The notes: generated by a model not told the origin, from the letters alone. Positions 24,501 to 45,039 are shown, numbered from the stretch's first letter. The stretch is DNA of 64,000 bases from Eonycteris spelaea (GCA_003508835.1 PUFA01000183.1:1984001-2048000); one strand, 5' to 3'. A program made the numbers and translations.

Positions 24501-25450
24501 TGTCTTTTGCCCCAGATTTCTTGAGATATAACTGACATATAATTTTATGTAAGTTCAAGTTGTACAAGGTAATGATGTATGTATGCGTCGTGAAATGATT
24601 ACCAATTAGTCGACACATCCGTCACCTTGCATAGGTACAATTCTTGTGTATTAACCTGTCAGATGTACTCCCTGAGCAATTTTCAAATATACAACACTGT
24701 ATTGCTAACTATAGTCACCATTCCATACATTACATCCCCTGAACTTATAACTGGAAGTTTTACCCTTTGACAACCTTCACTTATTCCTCCATCCCCATTG
24801 CTTTCCCTGCCCCTGGCAAATACCAACTATCTTCTGCTTCTATGAGTTTAATTTTTTTTTTTTTTAGATTCTGCATATAGGTGATATATAGGATTTGTCC
24901 TTTTCTCTCTAATTTATTTCACTCAGTATAATGCCTTTAATTTTTTTTATGTTGTTGCAAATGGCAGGATTTCCTCCTTTCATATATCTATTACAGCTTT
25001 ATCCATTCATCTGTCAATGGACACAGAATTTTTTCTATGCATTGGCTATTGTAAATAATGCTGCTATGAACGTGGGGGTGCTGATAGCTCTTTAAGATAG
25101 TGATTTCATTTCCTTTGGATATATACCCAGAAGAGGAAGTGCTGGATCATATGGTCGATATATTTTAAATTTTTTGAGGAATCTCCATGCTGTTTCCCAT
25201 CGTGGCTGTACCAGTTCACAGTCCCACCGACAGTGCACGAGGGTTCCCTTTCTCTGCATCCTTGCCAGCATTTGTTATCTATCTTTTTATAATAGCCATT
25301 TTAATAGGTGTAAGGTGATTTTGTGGCTTTTGATTTGCATTTCACTGATGATTAGTGAATTCGAGCACCTTTTCATGTACCCATCGGTCATTGGAATATC
25401 TATTGGTCATTGGAATATGTCTATTTCAGACCTTTGCTCATTTTAAAATT

Positions 25451-25495
25451 AGATGATGATGATGATGATGATGATGAGATGATGATGATGATGAT
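25451..25495. repeat. (GAT)n microsatellite
   Basis: Runs of gat/atg units with one break, inside the antisense L1. Confidence 0.9.
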
Positions 25496-27639
25496 TTGAT
25501 ATTGAATTACACGTTCTTTATATTTCTGGATATTAGTCCTGAGCAGGTATATGGTTTGCAAATATTTTTTTCCATTCTATAGATGGCTTTCTCATTTTTT
25601 CAGTTGTTTCTTTGACTGTGAAGTTTTTAGTTTGATATAGTCCCACTTGTTTACTTTTGCTCTTGTTGCCTGTGCTTTTAATGTTGTATCCAAAAAATCC
25701 TCGTGAAGACCAATTTCAAGAAGATTTTTTCAATGTTTTCTTCTAGAAGTTTTATAGTTTCAGACACTTTAAGTCTTTAATCCATTCGATTTCATTTTTG
25801 TGAGTGGTATAACATAGGGATCCAGTTTCATTCTTTTGCATGTAAATATCCAGTTTTCCCAACACCATTAATTGAAGAGTCTATCTTTTCCCCGTTGAGT
25901 ATTCTTGGTTCACTTGTCAAATATTTGTTGAATGTATATGCATGGGTTTATTTCTAAGATCTTGGTTCTGTTCCATTCATCCATGTGCCTGTTTTTAATG
26001 CCAATACCACACTGTTTTGATTACTATAGCTTTGTAATATAGTTTGAAATTAGGTTTGTTCTTTCCTTGGATTGCTTTGGCCATTCAGGATCTTTTGTGA
26101 TTCCATACACATTTTAGATTTTTTTTTCTACTTCTGTGAAAAATGACATTGGGATGTTCATAGGGACTGCATTGAATCTGAGAATTGGTTTGGTATATAG
26201 AGAGTTAACAATATTCTTCCAATGTATGAAGACAGGATATCCTTCCTTCCATTTATTTGTGTCTTCTTCAATTTCTCTTATCAGTGTGTTGTAGTTTTCA
26301 ATGTAGAGATCTTTCATCTCCTTGGTTAAATTTATTCCTAAGCATTATTTTTGATGCAATTGTAAATGGGATTGTTTTCTTCATTTTTTTTTTACAGATA
26401 GTTTATTGTTAGTATATAGAAATGCAACTGACATTTGTGTGTTGATTTTATATCCTGCAACTTTATTGCATTTGTTAAGTAGTTCTAATTAATTATGCAC
26501 CGCCATTACAATACCAGATAATTAGATTTTGACTATATTTACCATTAACAGTGATTTCTGCACATTCATATGTTTTTATAATGTTAATTAGCATTTTAAA
26601 ATTTCAACTTGAAGAATATTCTTTAGCTTATCTTGTAAGGCAGGTCCAGTGGTGATGAACTCCCATAGCTTTTGTTTGTTTAGGAGCAGCTTAATCTCTC
26701 CTTTCATTTGTGAAGGACACCTTTGCCTGCTATATTCTTTTTCTTCTTCTTCTTTTTTTTTTTTTTTTTGGTCAATACTTTGAATACATTATCCCACTCT
26801 CTCCTGGACTGCAGAGCTTCTGTTGAAAAATGTGCTGATCATCTTATGGGGGTTCCTTTGTGTGTAACTTTTTTCTTCTCACTGCTTTCAAAAGTCTTTC
26901 TTTGTTTTTGATTCTTGACAATTTAATTACAACATGCCTCAGTGTAGCCCTTTTTTGGGTTTAACCTATTTTGTATTCTTTGGGCTTCATGAATCTGGGT
27001 GCCCATTTCTCTCCCCAAATTTGGGAAGTTTTCATTCATTATTGCTTTAAATAAGCTTTCAGTCCCTGACCCTTTCTCTTTTCCTTCTTGGATTTGCATA
27101 ATGTGTATATTGTTTCTTTTTTATGTATGTTTCCAACTCCCATAGGCTTTCTTCACTCTTTATTTTCTTTTTGCTCCTCTGATTAGATAATTTCAAATGA
27201 CTTATCCTCTATTTTATCGACTCTTTCTTTGGTTGAGCCCACTATTGAAGCTCCTTTTGAATTTTTCATTGTAGTCATTGTTTTCTTCAGCTTTAGAATT
27301 TCTGTTTTTTTCTCTGGTGGTTTCTATTTCTTTGGTGAACTTTGCATTTTGTTCATGCATTGTTTTCCTAATTTTGTTTAGTTGTCTGGCTGTGTGTTTT
27401 TGTCATTTACCAAACTACTTTAAGATGATTATCCTGAATTCTTTGCCAGACAATTCATAGATCTCCAGGGTAGTTATTCTTTAGGGTAGTTATTGGAGCT
27501 TTATTCATTTCTTTTGGTGGTGTCATGTTTTCCTGTTTCCCATGATTTTTGATTCCTTGCATTGGTATCTATCTACATGTAAGTTAGCTGTCTGCTCCTC
27601 TAGACTTTACAGTCTTGCTTTTGACCTTCACCAGTCAGC

Positions 27640-28340
27640 TGGTAGCATTCTTGGGCAGGTTGGGCTTGCCAGTGTCCCTATTTGGGCACTATGCTCTGTG
27701 GTTGTGGAGGATGCTGTTGGTGTGGTTCTGTAGTTGGGTGGGACTACTGGCTGGGCTCCTTGTTTAGGCGGAAATTCTGGCTATGCCCAATAGTCAGGTT
27801 GGGCCACTAGCCCTGCAATCATCTACGGATGGGTGAAGTTGCAGGCTCTTATTTGGCAGGGTGGTACCAATGTTTAGATGCCATGACTGGGCTGCTATGG
27901 GCTGGGCTCTGCAATTGCTGGTCAGGTGGAGGTCTCAGGCCATGCTAACCAAATCAGGATAGTGTTACTGGCTGGGCTCTATGTTTATGTGGGGCCACAG
28001 GTTGTGCCCTAAAGTTCGGCGGGACTGCAGGCTGGGCTTCACTGCTGGGTGGGGTTGTAGGCTGGTTCTGTGGCTTGGGGTTATTGTGGGCTGGGCTACA
28101 AGGCAGCCCAGGATTATTGTTCTGGCTCCCTGATTATATGGGGTCAGGGGTTATGCTCAACAGTTGGTCAGGGCTGCTGGCTTGATTCTTTGCCCAAGCA
28201 GGGCTATAGGATGGGTTTCTTGGCTATCTGGGTTCTCTGGCCAGACTTCATGGCTTGGGTAGGACTTAAGACTATGCTCAGCAGTTGGGTGGGCTTGTGA
28301 ATTAGCTTTCCTGCCTCAGTGGAGTGGTAGTATGGCTCAC
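27640..28340 (-). repeat. Degenerate GGCTGGGCT-type tandem array (L1 5' UTR-like)
   Basis: About fifteen imperfect units of roughly 35-50 bases share a core such as ctggctgggctcc, ggttgggtggg or gtaggctggttctgtgg. It is much GC-richer than its surroundings. Its position at the 5' end of the antisense L1 suggests the old L1 promoter repeats. Confidence 0.6.
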
Positions 28341-29499
28341 TGAATAAAGACCCAAATCAGGCAGCAGTGCTAACCAAGCTCTGTGGCCAAACAAGGCCAG
28401 CAGCTCCTCTCTCTGCAAATTAGCATTGCTGCTGGCTGGGGTCTTTTGCTGAGGTGCTACTGCAAGTGGGAACATGGTCTGCTAAGGTCTGAGGGCTGCT
28501 ACTGTAAGCCTTGCTCCTCCTCCTCCTCCATCTCTATCTGATCCCCAGTGGTTCCTGTGATGTGAGGCCTGAGTGGGCCTCAGGAAGCACCTTATAATTC
28601 TGGATGAGCTGGATGCTTATCTTAGGCTCTCTTTTCCCACTGGAGAAACAATAGGCCCAGGGGGCCTCTGTTGGTACAGTGCTGTGTCAGCCTGGGGGAG
28701 TGGTGATACAGTCAGCATGTAGCTGTTCCTCTCACCCTTCTAATGGAGTCCTTCTCAGTCTCTGTCTGTTTCAGAGGGGTGCTGCAGCCTCATCCCTGGG
28801 TGCTGGAATTTTCACAATGGTGACTTGTTTATGGATAGTTGCTAGTTGATTTTCATAGGATAGGGACTGAAGTTGGAAAGGACATCTCATCATCCTGATG
28901 ACCTATTGCAGCTCTGAGCAACCATCGGGTGTGGCATAAGTTAACGTCAGTGTACAGCCCAACAGCTGTGGGTGGTTTGCTCTTTTAAGTCATAGTAACA
29001 GGGAGCTTGCACTTTCTACTGAGCATATTGGAAACTAACTACTCCTCTAAAAAAGTCATGAATAAAATAGTTTTTTTAAGTTTCAAGTTTGTGCCCAAGG
29101 ACTATTTTTTGGATTAGGAAGCATGGGATCGATTACTCAAGAAGTGCATCTCGAGCTGGTATCTTTAGTGTAAGTGAAACTGAAATTATTCTTAAAAGCT
29201 TCATGATGTGTAGTGTCAAGGATATTTGAAGGGAAAAATTATACTCTGGGCCGAGTTGGGCCTTGAAATGATGTTGAACAAGTATTTCAGGCAGCAAAAA
29301 AGGATCTGGTGCTGTGAAGGAAGAGGCGAGTAACTTTGAAATGGGGATAGGAACTATGAGTACAATGATTCTGGGCTTTGGAACTAAATTGAAAAGAAAA
29401 GGCCAAATGTTCCCCTGTGGTTGGTGAACTTCCATGCATAGTACAAACTGCTTGGTGACCTCTTGTTAATTATAGGAAGGCAGGCCAGCATTTTCTGAT

Positions 29500-29680
29500 C
29501 GTTTACTCTCTGGTAAGCTCTCTGCTAATGTTTTGCTATATGTTAAAGAATTTCATTTCCACAAGTAAGATGTGAGGTGGGTGGTAGCTACCCTATTTTA
29601 GAAATGATGGAATGAATTATTTGCTAGAGAGATTCAGTGGCCATGTCTTTGGATTAAGTCAATAGCCTACTTGGGCACAG
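29500..29680 (-). repeat. MIR-like SINE, antisense, poorly preserved
   Basis: Reads cgtttactctctggtaagctc, aaagaatttcatttccacaag and gtggccatgtctttgga, a loose match to reversed MIR. Confidence 0.4.
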
Positions 29681-29726
29681 AAGTGACTCGTCTCTTGATT
29701 ATGTTCAAAGAAGGGCTATTGGAAAG

Positions 29727-29935
29727 CAACATTTTAGTTGGCACACTGTATCTGCAAAGTGCCAGATATTAAATATTTTGGCCATTGAGGGCCATACAGT
29801 GTCTGTTGCAACAGCTCAATTCTGCCATTGGAGCAGGAAAGCAGTCATAGATACTTTGTAAATAAATGGGAGTGGCTGTGTTTCAATAACACTTTATTTA
29901 TAAGAACAGGTGTTGGGCCATCGTTTTGTCACCCC
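29727..29935 (+). mobile_element. hAT-type non-autonomous element (MER family, not named)
   Basis: Text tgccagatattaaatatttt, ttctgccattggagcaggaaa and ggctgtgtttcaataacactttattt belongs to a common old hAT-type MER element ending in a gggcca block. Confidence 0.6.
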
Positions 29936-31955
<2,020 letters not shown>

Positions 31956-32039
31956 TTAATTAAAATTCTTATTCATTACACTTTTATACACACCCTATGA
32001 CAACTAAACTCTCAAGTTGGAAGTAAGGGTTCTCTGGGA

Positions 32040-32375
32040 TCATTTCTGGCTTTATCTTTCATTGTTCCTTCCCATAAACCCTACTCTCTGAATTATCTAA
32101 CCACACCGGGCTCTCTCCCTCCTCTCTACCTTTGCATTGACTGTTCTTTCCAGGTGGCCTCCATCTCCCCTGATTGTCTTTTATTTATTAACCTTTTCTC
32201 TAAGCCCAATTCAGCTGTTATCCCCTCCTCTCCAGCTGTTTTGTGACCTTTGGGTATTGAAGCCCCATTTACACTTTGTTTTACTCATCCGATGGATAGA
32301 ACATTTCCTATTATGGTTACTTATCATATTATAAACTACTTGAGATAGGAGGCAATCCATCTCAACTTTTTATTC
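32040..32375 (+). repeat. L2 LINE 3' fragment
   Basis: CT-rich text (ctttccaggtggcctccatc; acttatcatattataaacta; cttgagataggaggcaatcc) follows the L2 3' end. Confidence 0.6.
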
Positions 32376-32379
32376 CCTA

Positions 32380-32635
32380 ATAATAATTAATATTTACTGA
32401 GTGCTTTTCATGTGTTAGGCACTAAGGGAAGAAGTTTACGTGGATTATTTTGTTTCATGTTCACATAACGATGTTATTATTATCCTCATTTTACAGATGA
32501 GAAAACTGAGGCTTTAAAGAGTTTAAGAAACTTGTCCAAGATGACATAATGAGAGCACGGTGGAGCTCAACTCAAACCGAAGGTGTCTGAGTGCAGGGCT
32601 TGCCATCTACGCTTTGCTGCCTCCCATCTCCTGTG
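32380..32635 (-). repeat. MIR SINE, antisense
   Basis: Clear: tttactgagtgcttttcatg, cattttacagatgagaaaac and tgaggctttaaagagtttaa. Confidence 0.85.
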
Positions 32636-33234
32636 GCTTCTCACACAGAGTAGGTGCGGAGAAGAAGTTGTTGACTGACTGATAATTAATAGACTGTCTC
32701 ATTTAATATGTTTATATTCGTTTGCTAAGACATATTTTCGTGTGTGCTTGTGTAGTGTGTGCTTTGACACACAGCAGAGAAGAAAAACAAGTTAGAGCTT
32801 TGGTTTTCCCAGTAAGTCCTGAGTGGAGAGAGAATTAGCATACTAACTTTGCAATATTTCCCCAAGTGCAAGGTATCTAAAATTTTACTGTTGAAGCATC
32901 TTTAAAAGGCATTCTGAGATTTTTTTTTTTGAAAATAAAAAAAGTTCAAAATGGAATTTAGATACTCCTTTTCTCTAAACCATGCAGAACTTGTAGGAGA
33001 GTAAAAATACTGGACGAGACCAGTTAATATCAAAGATCTCATTGCTATGTAAGACAATGTCATCAATACAAAAGTATCAGATTTTTTCAGAAATGGATGT
33101 TTTGAATCTTCAGAATAGTTTCCAAAAGAAGATACATGCTTTCTTCAAGTCGATGCTGACATTTCTCAAAAAATTTTTTGATTGCCTCTTCTGCAAATTT
33201 TTAAATAGTTAAAACACATCTTTTGAAGACCCTT

Positions 33235-33480
33235 GATGCTGAGAAGTAGTGGTTAAGAGCACGATCTTGGGAATCCAGTACTTGGGTTTGATTCCTGGCT
33301 CAGCCTCTCATTAGCTGAGGGAACTGGGACAAGTTACTTTACCTCTTTTGGCCTCAGTTTCCTCATCTGTGAAACAAACCTAGTAGTGCTTAGGTCTTAT
33401 CTTTGTGAAAATGAAGTGAAATCGTGCTTGCAACGTGGGCAGAACAATGCCCAACACAGCTCACACACTTTATTATTACC
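33235..33480 (+). repeat. MIR SINE, sense
   Basis: Clear: gtagtggttaagagcacgat, ggtttgattcctggctcagc and ggcctcagtttcctcatctg. Confidence 0.87.
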
Positions 33481-33654
33481 CTTGTGGGTTTATGTTTTCT
33501 CAATGATATTAAGAAAGAGCTATGAGATGTTTGAAGCCAAATATGGCAATTGATGTAGTTGATAAAACTGGGTAATATTTTTAGTAACGAAGGATAATAG
33601 TACAAGTAAGTTATGATAATAGTAAAAGTAAGGTGTGGCTATGAAGGTCAGTCC

Positions 33655-36605
33655 AGAAGAAATGCTACAAAAATATCCAGAGTTAAAAAAGCACTCTTTA
33701 TGAAAACCGGACAAGGATATCACAAGAAAACTACAGACCAATATCCATTATGAGTAGATGCAAAACTCCTCAACAAATACTAGCAAATTGAATTCAGCAA
33801 CTATAAATCACACCAGAACCAACTGGGATTTACCTGAGGAATGCAAGGGGGTTCAACATATGAAAACCCATCAATGAGAAACAACATATTAATAGAATAA
33901 AGGACAAAGGCCACATGATCACCTCAACAGATGCAGAAAAAGCATTTGACAAAATCCAACACCTTTTCATAAACACAAAAACAAAAACCATCCAACAAAT
34001 TTGGGGTAGAAGGGAACTTTTCCAACCAAAAAAGGGCGTATACAAAAAACTCACAGCTAGCATCATACTTAATGGTGAATACTGAATGATTTCCCCCTAA
34101 GATCAGGAACAAGTCAAGGATGCCCACCTCTTCTATTTAACCTTGTACTGGAGGGAATACAGGACAATTATGAAAGAAGACAAAAAGTAAAATGCATCCA
34201 GATTAGAAAGGAAGAAATAAATCTATATTCACAGATGATGTGGTCTTATATGTAGAAAATCCTAAGGGATCCCCCCCACACACAGAAAAACTTATAGCTA
34301 AGTGAGTCATCAAGGTGACTTGACATTAGATCAAGATATAAAAATCAACTGTGTTTCTCTATACTAGCAAAGAATAATCCTAAAATGAATACCCATTTAT
34401 AATAACATCAAAAGAATAAAATATATAGAAATATTTAGAAACAAATTTAACAAAAGTAGTGCAAATATTTTTCACTAGAAACTAACATCTTTGAAAAAAA
34501 ATTAAAGAAAATGAAAAATCCTGTATTCATAGGTTGAAACACTTAATAATGTTAGAGACAATATTCCCCAAATTTATCCACAGGTTCTACAGAATCCTTA
34601 CCAAAATCTCAGCTGTCTTTTTGGCAGAAACTAAAGTTGATCCTAAAATTCCTATGGAAATGCATGGGACCCAGAATAGCCAAAACGATCTTCAAAAAAA
34701 GTAAAGTTAAAGGACTCACACTTTCTAATTTCTAAACATAATAAAAAGCTACAGTGACTGTGTAGTAGTGGCGAAAGCACCATTTATGCCTATAGAAAAG
34801 AATTGAAAGTCCAGAAATAGACCCATACATTTATGGCTAATTGGTTTTTGACAAGGGTACCAAGAAAACCCAGTGGGCTGTATCAATAAATGGCACTGAG
34901 ACAACTGCATAGCCATGTGCAAAGAATGAAGTTAGATCTCTACCTCCTTCCATATACATACATTAATTCAAAACGGATCAAAGACCTAAATGTAAGAGCT
35001 AAAACTCTTAGACAAAAGGCATAGACATAGATCTTTGTGACCCTGGTTAAGCAGTAGTTTCTTAGCTATTACATAACAAAAGCACAAGAAAAAAGAAAAA
35101 AATAGATTAATTGACTTCACCAAAATTAAAGACTTTTGTGCTTCAAAAGACACCATCAAGAAAGTGAAAAGACAGCCTACAAAATGGGAGAAATATTTAT
35201 AAATAATATATCTAATAAGGACTGGTATCCAGAATACATAAAAAGCTATTATAACTAATGATAAAAAGACTAATACCCAATTTAAAAATGGACAAAGTAT
35301 TCAAATAGATATTTCTCCAAAAAAGATATACAAATGTCCAATGAGCACGTGAAAATTTGCTTCACATCATTAGCCATTAGGGAAATGCAAATGAAAGTCA
35401 CAATGAGATACCATTTTACACTGACTAGGATGGCTATAATGCAAAAAAAAAAAAAAAAAAAATGAAAGCTTCCTTTTCCTACAGCTGTTGTTACACACAC
35501 TTATGAGTCAGATGGGTTTCAGCCATGTTGCCTCCAGCCTGAAGAGGAAGCCAAAGCACAGAGGAGGGCATTGCTGGAGGACAGAGAAGGTGGATGCATC
35601 CTAACACAATCACGAGTAATTCCGGTTCCTGAATGCAGGCTTTATTATATCCCTACCTTTTAATTCATTCATTATTTGGGAGGCAGTCTTTGTCCTCTTT
35701 CCTCGTCCCTTCTCTCCATGAAAAACTTTAACAACTTGTAGTAAAATGTACATTACACAAATGTTACTATTTAAACCATTTTAGGTGTATAATTCAGTGG
35801 CATTAAGTGCATTGTTGCATTGTTGTCCAACCATCACCACTATTCACTTCAGAACCTTTTTATTATGCCAAGCAGAAACCCTGTACATTAAATACGAAGA
35901 GGGACTTAAAATAATAAAGGTGAACAATAACAAGTGCTGAGAAGGATACGGAGAAAGCGAAACCTCATATATTGCTAGTAGGAATGTAAAATATTGCAAC
36001 CCTTGGAAAACTGTCTAGTGTTTCCTCAAAGTAAAAAAGTAGAGTTAACACTTGACCCCACAATTCCATTTCTTGGTATTACCCAAGATAACTGAAAATA
36101 TATATCCACACAAAAATGTGCACATGAATGTTCGTAGAAGCCAAAAAGTAGAAATAAGCCGAAAGTGTTTTGGCACCTAAATGTCTGTAAACTGATGAAA
36201 GAATAAACAATGTAGTATATTCATAGGATGGAATATTATTCAGCCACAAAAAGAATGAAGTACTAATGTATGCTACAATAAGGATGAACCTTGAAAACAT
36301 TATGTTAAGTGGAAGAGCCAGATACAAAAGGCCACAGGGTATGATTTCATTTATGTGAAATGTCCAAAGTAGACAAATCCATAAAGGAAGTATATTAGTG
36401 ACTGCCTGGAGCTGTGAGTGGGGCAATGTGAATGACTGCTACGGGGTATGAAGTTATATTTTCCAAGGTGATCAAAATGATCTAGAATTAGATAGTGGTG
36501 ATGATTGCACAACTTTGCCAATATACTACACTTCCAAATTTTGCATTTTAAAAAATAAATTTTATGGTATGTGAATCGAATCTCAACTTTTTTTTAAAAG
36601 AAGAA
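33655..36605 (+). mobile_element. L1 LINE, sense, 3' portion, interrupted
   Basis: ORF2 text starts near 33700 (ggacaaggatatcacaagaa; gaccaatatccattatgag) and runs through ccctgtattcataggttgaa and gaagttagatctctacctcc to a 3' end at about 36600 (ggtatgtgaatcgaatctca). It is broken at about 35443-35905, where an A run and unrelated sequence intervene, before the ORF2 3' end resumes (acaagtgctgagaaggatac). All frames are broken. It lies in SERPINE3 intron 4, opposite to the gene. Confidence 0.85.
35443..35905. mobile_element. Insertion inside the sense L1
   Basis: A20 run, then about 250 bases of unassigned sequence, then an antisense L1 3' UTR scrap (ttaaaccattttaggtgtat; gtccaaccatcaccactatt) at about 35740-35890. 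Order and orientation differ from the host L1, so this is a later insertion or rearrangement. Confidence 0.55.
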
Positions 36606-41399
<4,794 letters not shown>

Positions 41400-43069
41400 T
41401 TAAAATGGGGCCCCAGCACCCCCACTCTTGTTTAATAAAGTTCATCTACCATAGACAGTTAGCTTGGTAGCATAGCTAAATCTCTCAGGAATTAGCCTGG
41501 ATCCATAGATTAGAAGTTGGGGCGGGGGCGGGGGTGGGGGGAAGTCGTGTTAGAGCTGAAAGAAATCAGGCTGTGACTAGGGTGAACAGAAAACACTGTT
41601 GACATGCCAAGGACGATTTTTCCTTTACTTCTTGATTCAGAAATGTTGAGTTCGCTGGAGTAGAGAGGGCTGGGAAAGCTGTGGGTCTGGTGCACAGGGC
41701 GATGGGGCTTCAAATATTTACGAAGTCAACCAATTTACGGAGAAAGTGGTAAGTAACAGTAATGGACGGTGGCCAGGGTGTCAGATGGTCAATCTGTCTT
41801 GCACAGGGCCTAAAATCCATCCTCACGGCTGCACGTCACAAGCCTGAGTGACATTTGGGTGCAGCCTCTTTCAGGACTGTGCTTTCGACTGAGAGAACAC
41901 AGAGGAAAGGTAAGAACACCTCCTCTCCCCCACTCCCTAAAACCCAGCGGACAACTCTGTTATTGTCAGTGAGAGCCTGCAAGAAAGTTGAGGAAATAAT
42001 AAGCATTTGAGAGAGTTGATAGTTTCCACCTTCTTGGATGGCAGCTGGACTTCTATTTGTTTATCGCTTATACAGGAGATTGCTTCTTTCTTTCCATAAT
42101 CAATAGTGGATTTCTTTTGGACTCTATCATTCACCTCTGTGGCTCCTATTCTCCCCTAGGCATCTGTAGCTGGAGCGAGACCTCACCCACGGCTAAAGAC
42201 GCAGCTGAGTAGCTGAGCTTCCTGCTTCTGACACTTGCAGGCTGGGGTTTTCCAGCAGTCAGGCCCTGGCTCTGGAACATGGCCTTGGCCTTTGCCTGTC
42301 ACCGTCACCTTCCTCCTAGGCACAGCCCTGTGGCGGCCCACAAATCATCTCTCCGAGATACACGATTTGCACCCTCTTCCTGTACTACCTTGCCCTGGCT
42401 GGTTTTTCTCAGGACCACTTGACTTGGCTTGGGGTCTATCTACTCCAACACCTTCATGTCTGGAGGTGAGGCCAAGAGGCAGCTGCAGACCCCGACTGGC
42501 TTGGCCAAGATTCCCTGCGGGTACGCGGGCAGCCGGAATACACCCTGGCCACCAGGCATGGGACACAGCTGCGAATAGATTTTACTCGTCCATAAAACTC
42601 TACTACCAGAGCTGCTTCTTAGAATCTACAACTATAAACAGCAAATTCAGGATATATATTGCATGAATTAGAACCTAACTTGAATGCTTGCCTTTTGTTT
42701 TTAGTGAGAAAAGAAATAAATGGGGGAAAAAAACCCCTTAAAGTCAGGAGGAAGTTCTTACGTACTTACAGAATCACGTTCCTGTAGAGTGTGGACTGCC
42801 TGCAGGGGCACATTGGTCACCCAGCACACACACCGAAGTGCGGCCTTGGGGATGGTCACACGACCCCTCCTCCTGTGCTCTCACCCTCTCTGGGCCAGGG
42901 ACCAGCCATCCTTTCAGCTGGACTCATTAGCGTAGCTTTAGCTTTCTTTCTCCACCTCAGCCTAGTCTGTCCCTGCCCATCTGCACACAGGAAGAGGTTT
43001 CCCAGACGCTGCCGGGATCACACTGTGGGACTAAAAAGTGGGGACGGTCGATGGTGTTCCCGGACCGTG

Positions 43070-43200
43070 CCAAACGCTCTACACTCACGATCACATTTAA
43101 TCCTTTCAACAACCCTGGGAATTAAGCACTATTATAATCCCCATTCACAGACGAGGGAGCTGGGCTCAGGCAAGGGAAGAAACTCGCTTCGTGTCAGGGT
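43070..43200 (-). repeat. MIR SINE fragment, antisense
   Basis: Reads tttaatcctttcaacaaccc, attataatccccattcacag and acgagggagctgggctcagg. Confidence 0.78.
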
Positions 43201-44004
43201 GGCAGGAGGGGATGCTTCCCTGTCCTCCTGCCCACAGGTGAAGGACAGGGGGGCTGGGAGCCCTCCACTCCCCTGCCTGGGAGAGCCTTTTCCTCTTGGG
43301 ATGAACGCGGGCGCAAAGCACCATGCAACACAAAGCCTTCGATTTTGCTTCACTGCCATGCATTCCCAGGTCCTTGTCAGCGACAGGGCAAAGGAGACCG
43401 ATGTGAGCCATGACACAGCTCATCGACGGCAGCACTTGAAAGGGAAACCTGCCACATCTCCTGCGCCCTGCTCCTGGAAGCCGTCATCCTTCTCGCTGGA
43501 CAGGGCTGAGGCGGCTCTACGAAAATTCTGAGCAGGGAGGGAGGCAGAGGAAGGAGGACCACTGGGGCTTCAGTGGGTCAGGAATGTCACGGGGGAGGTG
43601 GGAAGAGTTTGAGGAGAGGGTCCCTGGGACTGGTGCGGAGTGAGAGGAAAGTGCTAGACGAAGAAACGGTATTTTCATGGGTCTTGCTGCAGACCAGCCT
43701 TTTAACGCATTCGTGAGGCCAGCATGGAGAGGGCCTTCCGGTTTAACACATTGGCCGAAGTGACCCTCTGAATGTGACATTGCATCTGATGGGGCCTGAC
43801 TTTGTAAGGCCAATATGCATAAATTCTCCAACTATGAAAACCATCATTGTGATGCTGATATTTTGATTGTCTGGACCTAAAACGAGAGTTAGATTTAGGA
43901 AGACGTCTCAAGGGCTTGGTTGGTGTGAGAGAGTAATATAGAGTGCCCCTGGCAAAAACGGGAGAAGGCAAGCTACCTCTGTATTCATGCAGCTGCTCAG
44001 CGGC

Positions 44005-44225
44005 TTAGAGCGGGGGATTGTGGAAAGACTATGGGATCTGGAGTCAGGGAATTTGGGACTTGAATCCTGGCTCCACCACTTACTTGCACGCTGGCTGAGC
44101 TGAGTCTTGCCAAATCAATAACTTCTTGTCTCATTTGTAAAATGGGAATTATTAATGGAGGCCTAGAGATTGCCTGTGGTTTCTATGAGGATCAAATGAC
44201 CGAATGGCTGTGGAAGTGACATCTG
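44005..44225 (+). repeat. MIR SINE, sense
   Basis: Reads ggatctggagtcagggaatt, tgaatcctggctccaccact, tctcatttgtaaaatgggaa and ttctatgaggatcaaatgac. Confidence 0.85.
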
Positions 44226-45039
44226 CACACCTATCCCCCAGAAGTCTCTCCCGGAGTCAGGCCATCTCCATCCCTGGGGCCTCTACGCCCAGCAGCATTC
44301 CTGTGTGGCAGAAAGCGGCAAAGTGTTCTTTACTAATTTACCTTGGAAAACGATGAAAATTCTTAACAATGAGAACATCGGAAACTGTGTCTTCCATGTG
44401 GTGAAAACAAAGATGCTCTTTGGGGACAGCACAGGTGTCTGTTCTGCGTCTCGGGCTGTGCTTGTCTGACCAGCGTGCAGAAATTCTGGCAAGGTTCCTG
44501 ATTGCCGTATATTGGCTTAAAGCGCAGTGAGAAGAAGATAGTGCTAATGTGTCCCAGGGCAAACTGGGATCGATCTTTCTGTTGATTAAATAGGAACAAT
44601 GCCACAGACCCCAGGATGTGCTTTGATGCTGCTTTTTACTCGTGTTTTATTGGTCTGTATTGACTTTGTAAAGAAGACCGGGCCAGGGCAGGCGGTGGGC
44701 ACCTGGTGGGTTGTTTAAAGCAGCACACACGTGATCCTCTGACCCGTCTTGGGACAAACCAAACTACAGGCATAGTCTGTTGGCTAGAACCCTAAGCAGC
44801 ACATTCTCGTGGATAATAATTAACTATGACTGCGTAAGATAATAAAGCAGTTTATGAGTAAGAAAAAAAGGTGGGATATGTTCCACAGAGTTTGACTATT
44901 AAGCGTTCCTGACATTGGTAATCATCAAATTTTGTTAACCAGGTACCGTGAGTGTACCTGACAATGGAGAATTGATGATGATCAATACCCTTTCTCTGTG
45001 GGATAGCCACATGTGCATTTCTTGCTTTCTTCCTAATCC

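Larger units (their letters stand above)
24505..28930 (-). mobile_element. L1 LINE, antisense, internally deleted, with 5' region
   Basis: Reading the plus strand gives an L1 backwards. The 3' UTR is at about 24510-24850 (caacactgtattgctaacta), then the ORF2 3' half to about 26490 (attgctttggccattcagga; ttcatctccttggttaaatt). It then jumps to 5' sequence (26500-27540) and a GC-rich 5' UTR-like tail to about 28900. Much of ORF2 is missing. Insertions include (GAT)n at 25451-25495. It lies in SERPINE3 intron 5, in the same direction as that gene. Confidence 0.8.

Noticed and set aside
42791..43531. Longest open frame in the window (plus strand, 246 codons)
   Set aside because: It lies in SERPINE3 intron 1, crosses an antisense MIR at 43070-43200, has no domain or sensible composition, and sits in GC-rich sequence where chance open frames are common.
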